From Methylobacter sp. KS41 (GTDB lineage Bacteria > Pseudomonadota > Gammaproteobacteria > Methylococcales > Methylomonadaceae), in assembly GCA_002862125.1 (NCBI GenBank), contig PHSP01000001.1:930001-994000 (forward strand): a DNA stretch of 64,000 bases. The letters run 5' to 3'. The notes under the pieces were generated by a model that had not been told where the DNA came from, ran no database searches, and saw only the letters and a list, made by a program, of their open reading frames with translations. Below, in pieces: positions 9,886 through 18,583 of the stretch. Every line of letters starts with the position of its first letter. Position 1 is the stretch's first letter. The position numbers were made by a program, and so were the translations under genes.

Positions 9886-11103
9886 ATGAAAGAAAAATTT
9901 GATGTTGTAATCGTAGGCGGCGGCATGGTTGGAGCTGCGGTTGCTTGCAGTCTGGGCGGCAGTTCATTAAAAGTCGCTGTTATCGAAAGTTCCCCTCCGA
10001 CGCCTTTTACTCCCGATCAACCACATGATTTGAGAGTTTCGGCTCTCAGTATCGCGTCCCAGAAAATACTGGAAACCGTGGGGGCTTGGGAAGGCGTCGC
10101 CAACCGGCGCTTTTGCCCATTTCGCAGGATGCGTGTTTGGGAAACTGCAGGCGATACTGAATTTTGCAGCGATGATATTAACTACCCTGAGCTAGGTTAC
10201 ATAGTAGAAAACAGAGTAACTCAATTGGCTCTATTGGATCGTTTGCAGGATTTTGACAATGCCGAACTGATATGCCCGGTCAGTATCAAAAAAATCAATT
10301 ACGCCGTTGGAAAAGCCAGCGAAGTGGAACTGGAAAATGGGCGGCTACTGTCTGCCAAAGTTCTCGTTGCAGCCGATGGCGGCCAATCCAGAGTCAGACA
10401 AACCGTGGGCTTGGGTGTAACCAGTTGGGATTATCAACAATACGCACTGGTGATTTACATTGAAACGGCTTATGGACAGCAGGATATCACCTGGCAACGC
10501 TTTGTACCCAGCGGCCCGCAAGCGTTCCTACCTTTAACGGGAAATTTCGGTTCCATTGTCTGGTATAACTCCCCTGATGAAGTAAACCGGCTAAAAGCCT
10601 TATCACATGAAGCACTCAGGGATGAACTGGTGGCCGCATTCCCTGATTGTCTTGGCAAAGTGAACAGCGTATTAGGCGTTGCAAGCTTTCCTCTGAAACG
10701 GCAACATGCTCAGAACTATGTTAAACCAGGGGTGGCGCTTGTAGGCGATGCAGCTCACATGATTAATCCTCTGGCAGGGCAAGGCGTTAATATTGGTTTG
10801 CTGGATGCGGCAGCCCTGGCGGAGGTATTGATTGATGCGGCAAAAAAAGGCCTTGAAATCGGCGGCTTGACAGTTTTAAAACGCTATGAACAACTGCGCC
10901 GCAATGAAAATCTTAAGATGATGACGGTAATGGATCTATTTTACCGGCTATTCAGTAATGAAGTGCCGCCAGTAAAATTTATACGCAATCTTGGCTTGGG
11001 ACTGGCTGAACGAATTATGCCCGCTAAAAATAAAGTCATGCGGAATGCGATGGGACTGGAAGGCAATTTGCCTAAACTGGCCCGTGGAGAGCGGATTGTT
11101 TAA
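9886..11103 (+). CDS. ubiF: Ubiquinone biosynthesis FAD hydroxylase (UbiF/UbiI type)
   Basis: At 405 aa this is a full-length flavin hydroxylase of the ubiquinone family. DVVIVGGGMVGAAVACSLG (residues 5-23) is the FAD dinucleotide fold, LRVSALS the conserved strand after it, VLVAADGGQSRVRQ the mid-protein motif, and GVALVGDAAHMINPLAGQGV the second FAD motif. The pattern of PFRRMRVWE, LGYIVEN and the C-terminal DLFYRLFSNEVPP...RNLGL resembles E. coli UbiF, which hydroxylates C6 of the demethoxyubiquinol ring. UbiI or UbiH cannot be fully excluded, because substrate cannot be read from sequence. The gene is monocistronic, divergent from gltB. Confidence 0.85.
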   Translation: MKEKFDVVIVGGGMVGAAVACSLGGSSLKVAVIESSPPTPFTPDQPHDLRVSALSIASQKILETVGAWEGVANRRFCPFRRMRVWETAGDTEFCSDDINYPELGYIVENRVTQLALLDRLQDFDNAELICPVSIKKINYAVGKASEVELENGRLLSAKVLVAADGGQSRVRQTVGLGVTSWDYQQYALVIYIETAYGQQDITWQRFVPSGPQAFLPLTGNFGSIVWYNSPDEVNRLKALSHEALRDELVAAFPDCLGKVNSVLGVASFPLKRQHAQNYVKPGVALVGDAAHMINPLAGQGVNIGLLDAAALAEVLIDAAKKGLEIGGLTVLKRYEQLRRNENLKMMTVMDLFYRLFSNEVPPVKFIRNLGLGLAERIMPAKNKVMRNAMGLEGNLPKLARGERIV

Positions 11104-11184
11104 TTTACAATCCCTATTTTGATAAGGGAAAAGGGCGGCACTGTTGATTTAACTTTGACAATCAAAGCGGTTGTTGGCTCTACG

Positions 11185-11218
11185 GAGCCGGAACCAGTTC
11201 GGCTCATGCTTCCGGCTC
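11185..11218. repeat. Palindromic hairpin downstream of ubiF
   Basis: GAGCCGGAA (11185-11193) pairs with TTCCGGCTC (11210-11218), a perfect 9-bp stem. It lacks a T-run and resembles a dispersed REP-like palindrome more than a strong intrinsic terminator. Confidence 0.5.
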
Positions 11219-11323
11219 AGTCCTACGAACTGCATAATTCTACAGTAAAAGAAGTCAGTGGATTTTAAAAACCGATGCCGCTCAACTTAAATTTAGCGCG
11301 CGTTCATGACTAAAACAAATCCA

Positions 11324-11722
11324 TCAATGCCCCAACAGCGATTTAACTTTTAAGGCTGCCTTCTCACAATCATTAGCTGATTTTTCAACGCGCCTGCTCA
11401 AAAAAAAACCGGCGCTTAAACCTTCACTTTCTCGGGAGGCGTATTCATTCAGAGGTGCGCATGCTTCCTGCATGTGTTGCTCCGCCCGTAATAAATCATC
11501 ATGATCACCCTTGTCATCAGTTTCAAGGTACCCCATAATCTCGCTGGTCATGCTATTTTGCAATCGAAAAACACCTTCCACATAATGCGTAAATTCTTGC
11601 TTTGTCTGTCCATTTGCGCCATACCCCCCCCAAAAAGGCGCAGCGCAGCCTGACAACATTAGCGCAACCAACATAAGCATCAAACCTGGAAAATTAACCG
11701 GATTTGTATCCCGAATCGTCAT
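11324..11722 (-). CDS. Putative lipoprotein, 132 aa
   Basis: The N-terminus carries a lipoprotein signal with lipobox LSGC (Cys26) after a hydrophobic stretch LMLMLVALML. The mature part is mostly helical and acidic with two further Cys residues. No family was recognised. A strong ribosome binding site (AGGAG, 4 bases before ATG) supports the start at 11722; an internal ATG would also leave an intact signal. It is convergent with ubiF and divergent from the GTPase gene at 11940. It is probably anchored in the outer or inner membrane facing the periplasm. Confidence 0.7.
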   Translation of the reverse strand: MTIRDTNPVNFPGLMLMLVALMLSGCAAPFWGGYGANGQTKQEFTHYVEGVFRLQNSMTSEIMGYLETDDKGDHDDLLRAEQHMQEACAPLNEYASRESEGLSAGFFLSRRVEKSANDCEKAALKVKSLLGH

Positions 11723-11939
11723 TTTGCTCCTGCAAAAAGCCCATTAAAAATGATTAATATACTATGAATCCGGATTTCCCGCGTACGAAAAAAATCAACA
11801 AGAAGTAAAGATCGCACCATTTTACAACAATAAAATAGCTTTAATAATCCCCCTGTTTTTTGTATTATCGAAACATCGTTAGGTGTATACTCCAACGGGC
11901 TTAAATCCATTAAAATTCAGTAAATACGGGGTCAAACTG

Positions 11940-13385
11940 ATGACTGAAAAGACAGCAAGCAAATACCTGATCAACCTTGAGAAACACTTCGCCAATGACA
12001 ACCCGGTATTGCTAAAATCAGCAAAAGTCTTTCATGATCTTGATCAAATTGAGTACGATCTTGGACTCATCGACGAGGATGAAACGACCGCCTGTAAAAA
12101 TTCATGGTGGCCAATAGTCAGTTTGATTGGCGGCAATTCAACAGCCAAATCCCGGTTTATTAACAGCTACCTGGGCGCGCAGCAATTGCCTTCCGGCATT
12201 CAAGCATCCAGCCACAAATTTTCTGTTCTATTGCTGAATACCCAGACCAGTTCAGCGACTTTACCAGCCACTGCACTGGATGTTGACCCCCGATACCCGT
12301 TTTATCAAATCAGTAGAAAAATTGAGCAACTGCAAAAAGGCGAAGGCAACCGTATCAATGCGTACCTGGAATTAAAGACCATTAACAGCGAGAAACTAAA
12401 AGGCAAGTTATTCATCGATTCGCCCAATATGGGTGCCATGCCGGTAAACCCCATCAATTCAATGTTAATAAAACATACCATTGAAAACTCTGATCTGGTT
12501 TTGGTTTTCACCGATGTATTTGAGTCGGCATCGCCAATGCTGGATGAATTAGTCCAGCTTATCACTATCCACCAGGATTCCAATAAATTTATTTACCTGA
12601 TTGACGAACCTTTGGCGGCGCTCAATCCAGCCAAAACCAATGAAATTATTACTTCCTGGCAAAGAAAACTGACCGGAATGGGCTTGAATACAGGGCAATT
12701 TATTATTGCACCCAATCAAAAAAACAGCATTAATTCCCTAAGCAAAGCTGATTTTTCAGAGATAAACCAACGCATGGTAAATGTCGGATATGACCGTTGC
12801 TACCGTGTTCTGGACTCGCTGGAAAAAAACATACGCGAGGTTGAAGACGTGGTAATACCGGAAGTACAAAAAGGCATTGCTTTATGGAAAGAGCGCGTCA
12901 ACATTTCGAGTCTGGTCGTTCTTTGCCTTATTGCAACCCTGGCAATTTTTGCCGAGGTACAAATGGGAATATTGGAATTCTTAATAGACCCTATCATCGG
13001 GCCGATATTAATTGCCATATTGGTGGCGGTTATGGTGCCGATACATCTAATCGCCAGTGAACTACAGGCAAAATTAATCGTCAGGAAGCTGAATGAACGC
13101 CAGAAAGAACTGCATTTGATGGAGAATTTGGCCAGTCTCTTTGAGAGGAATTTAACCGTTGCACGCATGTTACTACCTATTTCCGAACCGGCTGGCTGGA
13201 ATAAAAAAATGAAAAACCGTTTAAAGCAGTTGACAGGAAATGCCAAGGATCTGGTGCAATTATTAAATGACAATTTTGGCTCTTATTACGAGCAAACTCC
13301 CACTCCCTATAAAGACGATATCCCGGCCAGCCATAAAGAAAAGCCGCATGCCAGCTATCTGGATATATCGAAATTTAAAGAATAA
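11940..13385 (+). CDS. Dynamin-like P-loop membrane protein, 481 aa
   Basis: An N-terminal nucleotide-binding domain carries GGNSTAKS at residues 64-71, in the place of a GTPase P-loop (GxxxxGKS) but with Ala for the second Gly. FIDSPNMGAM near residue 158 stands where the switch II DxPG sits, again altered. Two hydrophobic segments (about 322-340 and 351-372) form a likely hairpin, followed by helical regions. This layout matches bacterial dynamin-like or YcjX/GTPase-type membrane proteins. I use the ATG at 11940 with GGGG upstream; a longer frame from 11883 adds 19 residues without support. The next gene, 42 bases on, encodes an inner membrane protein and may be co-transcribed. Function unknown. 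Confidence 0.68.
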   Translation: MTEKTASKYLINLEKHFANDNPVLLKSAKVFHDLDQIEYDLGLIDEDETTACKNSWWPIVSLIGGNSTAKSRFINSYLGAQQLPSGIQASSHKFSVLLLNTQTSSATLPATALDVDPRYPFYQISRKIEQLQKGEGNRINAYLELKTINSEKLKGKLFIDSPNMGAMPVNPINSMLIKHTIENSDLVLVFTDVFESASPMLDELVQLITIHQDSNKFIYLIDEPLAALNPAKTNEIITSWQRKLTGMGLNTGQFIIAPNQKNSINSLSKADFSEINQRMVNVGYDRCYRVLDSLEKNIREVEDVVIPEVQKGIALWKERVNISSLVVLCLIATLAIFAEVQMGILEFLIDPIIGPILIAILVAVMVPIHLIASELQAKLIVRKLNERQKELHLMENLASLFERNLTVARMLLPISEPAGWNKKMKNRLKQLTGNAKDLVQLLNDNFGSYYEQTPTPYKDDIPASHKEKPHASYLDISKFKE

Positions 13386-13427
13386 TCACGGATAAAACTA
13401 TAGCCGTTACAACTCGCATGACTTGCC

Positions 13428-13937
13428 ATGACAACTGTTGAAATTCTCAGGCAATATTTACCTCTGTGCTGGTATAAACATAACCCGCTTGAGTTAACAA
13501 GATCAATGAATTTTTTTAAAAAAAATCTATTGTTCTACTTTATTGTCGAGTATTTTATGCAAGCCAACATGACAGACGATCCTTTCGAGTCATTTACCGA
13601 AGTCACCATTGAAACTCTGTTAACACTTTTGTTTATAGGCTTTATACTGCATTTGAACAAGACCTTATACGCCTATATTCAGGTAACAACAGCCATTCTG
13701 CTTTGTGCAAATATAGTTTCTCTTTTCGTCATCCCCGTTTTGATATGGCTGACCGTCAATGAAAATATTTTAAGCTATTACAGTTTAGGACTACTGTTCT
13801 TATGGGAATTTACGTTGATAGCCTATATTTTCAGAAAAATCCTCTCTATAAATACTGCCGCCAGCTTAGTCTTGTCAGTGATTTATTATACGGTGGCTTA
13901 TCTGGGCGCTTTTGCCATAGGGCAGGTGTTGGTTTAA
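13428..13937 (+). CDS. Integral membrane protein, Yip1-like, 169 aa
   Basis: After a short soluble N-terminus (LPLCWYKHNPLELTRS), four or five hydrophobic segments cover the rest of the protein (near residues 35-45, 60-75, 82-108, 115-133, 143-166). The N-terminal pattern of a few Leu/Pro residues, then a membrane run, resembles small Yip1-domain-like proteins of gammaproteobacteria, but this is a loose resemblance. It follows the dynamin-like gene by 42 bases and may work with it at the membrane. No clear ribosome binding site precedes the ATG. Confidence 0.55.
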   Translation: MTTVEILRQYLPLCWYKHNPLELTRSMNFFKKNLLFYFIVEYFMQANMTDDPFESFTEVTIETLLTLLFIGFILHLNKTLYAYIQVTTAILLCANIVSLFVIPVLIWLTVNENILSYYSLGLLFLWEFTLIAYIFRKILSINTAASLVLSVIYYTVAYLGAFAIGQVLV

Positions 13938-14154
13938 GCCGCCACCGGAATATCTTCTAAAGCAATCAGCAATAACCAGCCAATTTATATCAGAAGTAAT
14001 CTTGCCAGTTATTGATTTTTTAGTTTGTTAAGTACAGTTAGCGCATTACCTCAAGACTAAAAAACTCAATGAATTAGCTGCTATTTAGCTCTTGGTCCGC
14101 ATTTTACCAGGGCCTAGCGAAGACGATCGCCGCTGCTGGATCAAGCGTGTGTTG

Positions 14155-15357
14155 CAGGGCAATCGCGCTTAAATTATCCCCATGACACGAAGTAAATAAT
14201 CGTTGTCCCATCCGGCCTTTAATCGTTTGATCTTGACGCCGACCTTAGCTGTTTTTTCAGTCTTGATCAGATTCAGAGCGATATGCCGTATCACCGCCAG
14301 GTTCGCAGCGCTATGCCCCTTGCGAGCTCGATTGCTATCTTCATCAAAGGCAATATCAAGAACCCAATGAAGATTGTTTTCAATTGCCCAATGCGCTCGC
14401 ACCACACGCTCTAATCGCTTTGGATCATTCGCATTAAGGCTGCTGATAAAATAGCGTGTTTCCTCAGTAACTTTGTCGCCGATTTCTCTTTTGGCAGTGA
14501 CGGCGATAATGCTTTGCAGACTGTCCCAATTATGCCGCTCTTGTAACCAGGCTATATCGGCGGTTGCTCGAATCGAACGTGTTTCGATTCGGCCATGCTC
14601 ACCTTCATAGCTAACAGCGGTAACCAGCTGGGATAAAGACGAAGTAAAAAATGTTTTAACATCGTCATGCAGATTACCCTGATTGCCTTTCAGGCTAAAC
14701 ACATAATCGCCGCCTTGTCGTTTAATCTGTTCGGCTATTTTCTTTTGGCAACCCATCGCATCGATAGTAATCACTGCTCCCGCTATATCCAGCCGTGACA
14801 GTAACTTGGGAATAGCCGTGATTTCATTCGATTTATCGTCAACTTTAACTTGGCCTAAAACCAGGTTATTCTGTTGCGCCCAGGCACTGACCATGTAGAT
14901 AGCGGCTTTTTTTGAAGCCTTGTCTATGCTGCGCCTTAAGCACTTGCCATCGATCGCAATCACTTCGCCTTCGGTTAGCTTGGCTAGGTCAGCAATCCAG
15001 CGAGAAAAACAGCTGCTAAAGTGTTCGGTATCAATAGCGGCATAAACTTCACCAAAGGTGTCGTGCGAGGGTATGCCATGCTTTAAACCAAGCACTTCAG
15101 TAAACCACTCCTCTTTTGCACGTCCAAATTCTTCAATAGCAACCCAGTTATCAGCTCCACAAATCACAGCGCAGATGCTGATAAAGAAAATATCTTGCAA
15201 CTGATGCTTCTTTTGTCTGTTTACCCTCGGGTCTTTAATACTCGAAAAGTGATGAATTATAGATGGTGTAGGTTTTGCAATCATTTAGAATCAAAATGAT
15301 AGACTTATTACCTCATCTAAATTCTATTTTCAAGTGTTTTTAAGTGCGATTGCCCTG
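14155..15357 (-). mobile_element. ISAs1-family insertion sequence, complete, with 10-bp target duplication
   Basis: The element is 1203 bp. Its ends are imperfect inverted repeats: CAGGGCAATCGCGCTTAAA at 14155 and the complement of TTTAAGTGCGATTGCCCTG at 15339-15357. GCGTGTGTTG flanks it on both sides (14145-14154 and 15358-15367), a clean 10-bp target-site duplication. It encodes one intact transposase. Intact ends, intact gene and exact duplication suggest a fairly recent insertion. Joining the flanks gives short open frames, such as one ending CFACGDKPRTVRKG, that may be the tail of an interrupted gene I do not recognise. Confidence 0.93.
14169..15284 (-). CDS. ISAs1-family transposase
   Basis: The 371-aa protein opens with HHFSSIKDPRVNRQKKHQL and FFISICAVICGADNW, the transposase-associated N-terminal domain of the ISAs1 family. 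The DDE catalytic domain follows: VIAIDGKCLRRS holds the first Asp, VITIDAMGCQKKIAEQI the second, and RAHWAIENNLHWVLDIAFDED the Glu region. Length and motifs are those of an active enzyme, with no frameshift. It fills most of the element, running inward from the 15357 end. It cuts and joins the element ends. Confidence 0.93.
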   Translation of the reverse strand: MIAKPTPSIIHHFSSIKDPRVNRQKKHQLQDIFFISICAVICGADNWVAIEEFGRAKEEWFTEVLGLKHGIPSHDTFGEVYAAIDTEHFSSCFSRWIADLAKLTEGEVIAIDGKCLRRSIDKASKKAAIYMVSAWAQQNNLVLGQVKVDDKSNEITAIPKLLSRLDIAGAVITIDAMGCQKKIAEQIKRQGGDYVFSLKGNQGNLHDDVKTFFTSSLSQLVTAVSYEGEHGRIETRSIRATADIAWLQERHNWDSLQSIIAVTAKREIGDKVTEETRYFISSLNANDPKRLERVVRAHWAIENNLHWVLDIAFDEDSNRARKGHSAANLAVIRHIALNLIKTEKTAKVGVKIKRLKAGWDNDYLLRVMGII

Positions 15358-15484
15358 GCGTGTGTTGGCCAAGGACTTCCCAAACTAAGTGATGTGTGTT
15401 TTGCATGCGGCGATAAACCACGCACCGTTCGCAAAGGAGCGCAAGAAGATAGCCAAGAATAAGAGCATATTACCTGGAAGCGTC

Positions 15485-15518
15485 CAATGGAAAATCAAAA
15501 TCTATTGATTTTCCATTG
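15485..15518. repeat. 14-bp perfect hairpin, AT-rich
   Basis: CAATGGAAAATCAA (15485-15498) is followed after six bases by its exact reverse complement TTGATTTTCCATTG (15505-15518). It lies in a gene-free spot between the IS and a lipoprotein gene. The composition is too AT-rich for a classic terminator and there is no T-run. It may be a regulatory palindrome or a repeat relic. Confidence 0.6.
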
Positions 15519-15639
15519 ATTTATTAAATGTCAGGGGTTATTGCGGATTAACCGTCCAGTTTCGCTTGACCATTATTCCGATTGACGGCATGGACTTTCC
15601 GGGGTTTTCTCGAACATTCGTTTATAACCGCCAGCAGTG

Positions 15640-15864
15640 TTACTTTGTTTCAATCTTTTTGCCATCCTCGATTAACCGGTTTCCTTGCTCAATCTTGGCT
15701 TTGCCTTGCTCAACCAGTGCCGTACCCTTTTCCAATTCTATGTTGCCTTCTTTAATCAGATTTTGGCCGTGATCAACCATTTGATCACCAAGTGTCGGAG
15801 AGCTTGAGCAACCAGTCAGTAACAAAAAAATTGCCGATGCCAGTAAGATGTTAAGTTTTTTCAT
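15640..15864 (-). CDS. Small lipoprotein with repeated EQG/EKG motif, 74 aa
   Basis: The lipobox LLTGC puts the lipidated Cys at residue 19. The mature part is built from short repeats of about seven residues (IKEGNIELEKGTALVEQGKAK, IEQGNRLIEDGKK), predicted to form one long amphipathic helix. I use the ATG at 15864 (MKKLNILLAS) with AGGA 4 bases upstream. A longer frame to 15978 would bury the signal peptide. Such short helical lipoproteins may act like Lpp as spacers on the envelope; no exact family was recognised. Confidence 0.72.
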   Translation of the reverse strand: MKKLNILLASAIFLLLTGCSSSPTLGDQMVDHGQNLIKEGNIELEKGTALVEQGKAKIEQGNRLIEDGKKIETK

Positions 15865-16325
15865 GTTTTCCTGTTTTATATTAATAAAGTGCTCATATTG
15901 TACTATTACCAATGCCCGGTTTAGAAATAGTTGATAACAAATGTGCCGCAACAGGGAAAAGACGCAAAACCATGCCAATCCCTAAACTGTACAGCATGTA
16001 TCTGATTACCTTTAAAGTTGCTGAAACTTATACGTAATCAGGTAAGGTTTTAAATTGGGGATTGCTGATGGTCTGCCGTTGTTGGATTCCGGTAATTACG
16101 AGCACTTTATCTTCGGCAATGAAACCGTGCGCTGTTTTTTAGTAACGATCCGGCATTGTACCGCTCACGCTCTCCAAATGAAGCGAACTAACTCTGACGG
16201 GTGCTTGCTGCCGTGGAACGACAGGTGCAAATTCAATTTGATTAATTTGCTTATCCACTATATTTCGCATAGAGCCATAAAATGTTATAAAATCTGAGGC
16301 CGATTATTTAAGCAAAGAAGAGCCG
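15865..16325. other. Intergenic, no gene seen
   Basis: One plus-strand frame (16055-16297) has no ribosome binding site and atypical composition. The stretch presumably holds promoters for the flanking divergent genes. Nothing else stands out. Confidence 0.45.
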
Positions 16326-16898
16326 TTGAAAAATCGTATAAAGCAGATTCTAAATAGTGAGAATCTTGATGCCCAGCGTGAATTAATAAGCTCCATAGCT
16401 ACCGAACTGGAAATCGATAGCTTAACTTGCGCAGCTGCATTGCTCTATTTAACCCAGACTATTGAAAACACACGCGCACCCGATACCTTATCATCAGGAG
16501 TTAAAAAAGCAGACGAGCTCTTGCCAACAAAAAACAAGCCGTTGGGCATTAAAATGGTCCGTTACCGGCTTGACGTGGGAAGCAAGCACCGTATAACCCT
16601 GGAACAGCTCAAAAAAGTGCTGGTTGAAGAGTCAGGGGTTGACAAAAACAATATCAATAATGTTAATATTCAAGGCCTGTATACGCTAATAGAGCTTCCT
16701 GACGAAATGCCTCCGGAAATTTTTCAGCATTTAAAATCAGTGGAAATTAATCAGCACAAACTGGATATTAAACGCGTAAAAGCGCGTAATAAAAAACGAT
16801 TTATGCATCATATGCGCAGGGGTCAAAATCGCGGACATAAACCAGGGAATGAAATTTTAGTTCGGGTTGATGGCGGCGGTAATAAGGCAGTTGAATGA
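16326..16898 (+). CDS. Stand-alone DbpA-type RNA-binding domain protein, 190 aa
   Basis: Residues from about 76 (KMVRYRLDVGSKHRITLEQL through IELPDEMPPEIFQHLK) match the C-terminal RNA-binding domain of DEAD-box helicases such as DeaD/CsdA and DbpA. The helical part before it (LDAQRELISSIATELEID...CAAALLYL) resembles the helicase linker that precedes this domain. The tail is basic (KRFMHHMRRGQNRGHKPGNE), as in RNA chaperones. The helicase core is entirely absent. The frame starts with TTG at 16326, preceded by AAAGAAGAG. It lies 18 bases before a RimB-like protease gene, suggesting an operon. It probably binds structured RNA, perhaps rRNA; this is inference. Confidence 0.75.
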   Translation: MKNRIKQILNSENLDAQRELISSIATELEIDSLTCAAALLYLTQTIENTRAPDTLSSGVKKADELLPTKNKPLGIKMVRYRLDVGSKHRITLEQLKKVLVEESGVDKNNINNVNIQGLYTLIELPDEMPPEIFQHLKSVEINQHKLDIKRVKARNKKRFMHHMRRGQNRGHKPGNEILVRVDGGGNKAVE

Positions 16899-16916
16899 TT
16901 GTTTAGAGGTTTGCAA

Positions 16917-17381
16917 ATGACGCGCATATCAACATCACTGCCACTTTTGGGCTGGCGCGAATGGGTGGGTTTACCTGAACTTAACATTGAACAAATTAAG
17001 GCTAAAATCGACACAGGAGCCCGTTCATCGGCTTTACACGCGTTCGCCATCGATCCCTATCGAAAAGGCGGGCAGCGCTGGGTCATGTTTTCTATTCATC
17101 CCAGACAAAGACACTCGGATATGTCGATTGAATGTCACGCCCCGATTAAAGATAGGCGCCTGGTTTCAGATTCCGGCGGACATAAACAACGCCGCTATGT
17201 GATAGAAACCCAGATCATTTTGGGGCAATCGATTTTCACGGCGGAAATGACGCTGACAAATCGTGACAGTATGCTGTTTCGCATGCTGATAGGTCGCACT
17301 GCGATGAGCAAACGTTTTATTGTAGATCCGAACGCCTCTTATGTGCAGGGTAAGCCGGAAGTCTGTGATGAACGCCGTTGA
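16917..17381 (+). CDS. RimB-like / ATP-dependent zinc protease family protein, 154 aa
   Basis: KAKIDTGARSSALHA (near residue 28) is the retropepsin-like Asp-Thr-Gly-Ala active-site motif of the family often labelled ATP-dependent zinc protease (Pfam Zn_protease). LIGRTAMSKRFIVDP near the C-terminus is the conserved second motif. Members are often coded beside rimK, where the RimB-type protein removes glutamates added to ribosomal protein S6. No rimK is seen here; the partner is an RNA-binding protein instead. The ATG at 16917 has AGAGG 8 bases upstream. Length is normal for the family. The 3' end abuts the truncated cfa pseudogene. Confidence 0.85.
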   Translation: MTRISTSLPLLGWREWVGLPELNIEQIKAKIDTGARSSALHAFAIDPYRKGGQRWVMFSIHPRQRHSDMSIECHAPIKDRRLVSDSGGHKQRRYVIETQIILGQSIFTAEMTLTNRDSMLFRMLIGRTAMSKRFIVDPNASYVQGKPEVCDERR

Positions 17382-17424
17382 CGTAACGTTGCCGGGAAAA
17401 GGTAACACGCAGGAATACTCTTCC

Positions 17425-18289
17425 GGGCATGCCTCCCGGGAATATATACTTGTCCATCCATGGATCGACGGTTATAACCGATTTATTTCCGCCTATCGTA
17501 TGCAAGAGAAACAAGCCATCATCCTTGAGGCATCTTCTAGCAACTTTCATATACTGATCGTAATTCTTAAAGCCTACATGCTCAAACATTCCGATCGAGA
17601 CAATATGATCAAACGTATCATTGAGATCCCGGTAAGGTAATCTGCAAAACGTATTTCAATAGGCAAATCGGCGCATATCTCCCTGCACAGGGCGATTTGT
17701 TCGCTGGAAAGGGTTATTCCTACGCAAGAAACATCATAATGTTCAACAGCGTACTTTACGAACCCGCCCCATCCGCAGCCGATATCGAGAACTCTTTGGC
17801 CTGCCCGGAAGTTAAGTTTTCTGCAGATTAAATCAAACTTATGCTCCTGGGCCTGATCGAGCGTCCTTGCTTCTTTCCAATACCCGCAACTGTACGTCAG
17901 TCGCGTATCAAGTATTGAACGATATAAGTCATTGCCAATATCATAATGGTGCCTCACTCTATGTGAAGCGAGATTTTGCTTTGCCGGTTTATGAAATAAG
18001 CCCAAAGCCCGCTTTTTATAGATTGAGGATCAAGAATTATCCGGCTTTTAATTTGAGCGGAACAAAATTTATTAAACAATTCATCAAGCTGGTTAGAATC
18101 CCACCAGCCTTCCATATAAGCTTCGCCTAAGCCGGCAGAACCGTGAGTGAGTATCCTTTCATAGAGATTTGGATTGTAAACGCTGATATCCCATGGCTTA
18201 TTTCCGTTAAATGAGATGCCTGAGCCCTCCAACAACCTCTCAATCTTAGTCCGGAATTTATTTTGTGTATTATCAATTCTTTTATTCAT
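17425..18289 (-). pseudogene. cfa: Cyclopropane-fatty-acyl-phospholipid synthase, broken and truncated
   Basis: Three overlapping frames together give the N-terminal two thirds of Cfa. The first is LLEGSGISFNGNKPWDI...GSAGLGEAYMEGWW. The second is VRHHYDIGNDLYRSILD...VLDIGCGWGG, the S-adenosylmethionine site. The third is GMFEHVGFKNYDQYM...DKYIFPGG. A shift near 17965-18000 and another near 17631-17642 break it. The second is a 5-bp tandem duplication, GGTAAGGTAA at 17631-17640, and removing one copy restores DYRDLND. The C-terminal third is missing beyond about 17425. The enzyme would have methylenated membrane lipids. Confidence 0.88.
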
Positions 18290-18583
18290 TATTATCATTA
18301 AGTTAGAATTGAAGCGCACATTAATCGAGCCTATTATTAGGTATATTTTAAAGGCTAGGAAAAATTTCTCTTTTTTTTGTTCCCAAAAGATAACATATTA
18401 ACTGTACAAAGCACTCAAATCAAAATTTATGAGATACTTCACGTTCTTGGTTCAATCCGGGCGACTCCATTTGAACCAAGTTACAATCACCTGCTTTCCA
18501 GGCTTTCTAAAACGTGGTCATTCAGATTATTATGTCATTCGTTTTGCCACAGAGCAGCCAATAATGATCTATGATAATGCCTT

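Noticed and set aside
12800-13273. Minus-strand 157-aa open frame
   Set aside because: Opposite the dynamin-like gene; composition is that of a shadow frame.
16055-16297. Plus-strand 80-aa open frame
   Set aside because: No ribosome binding site, no recognisable motif, unusual Cys/His content.
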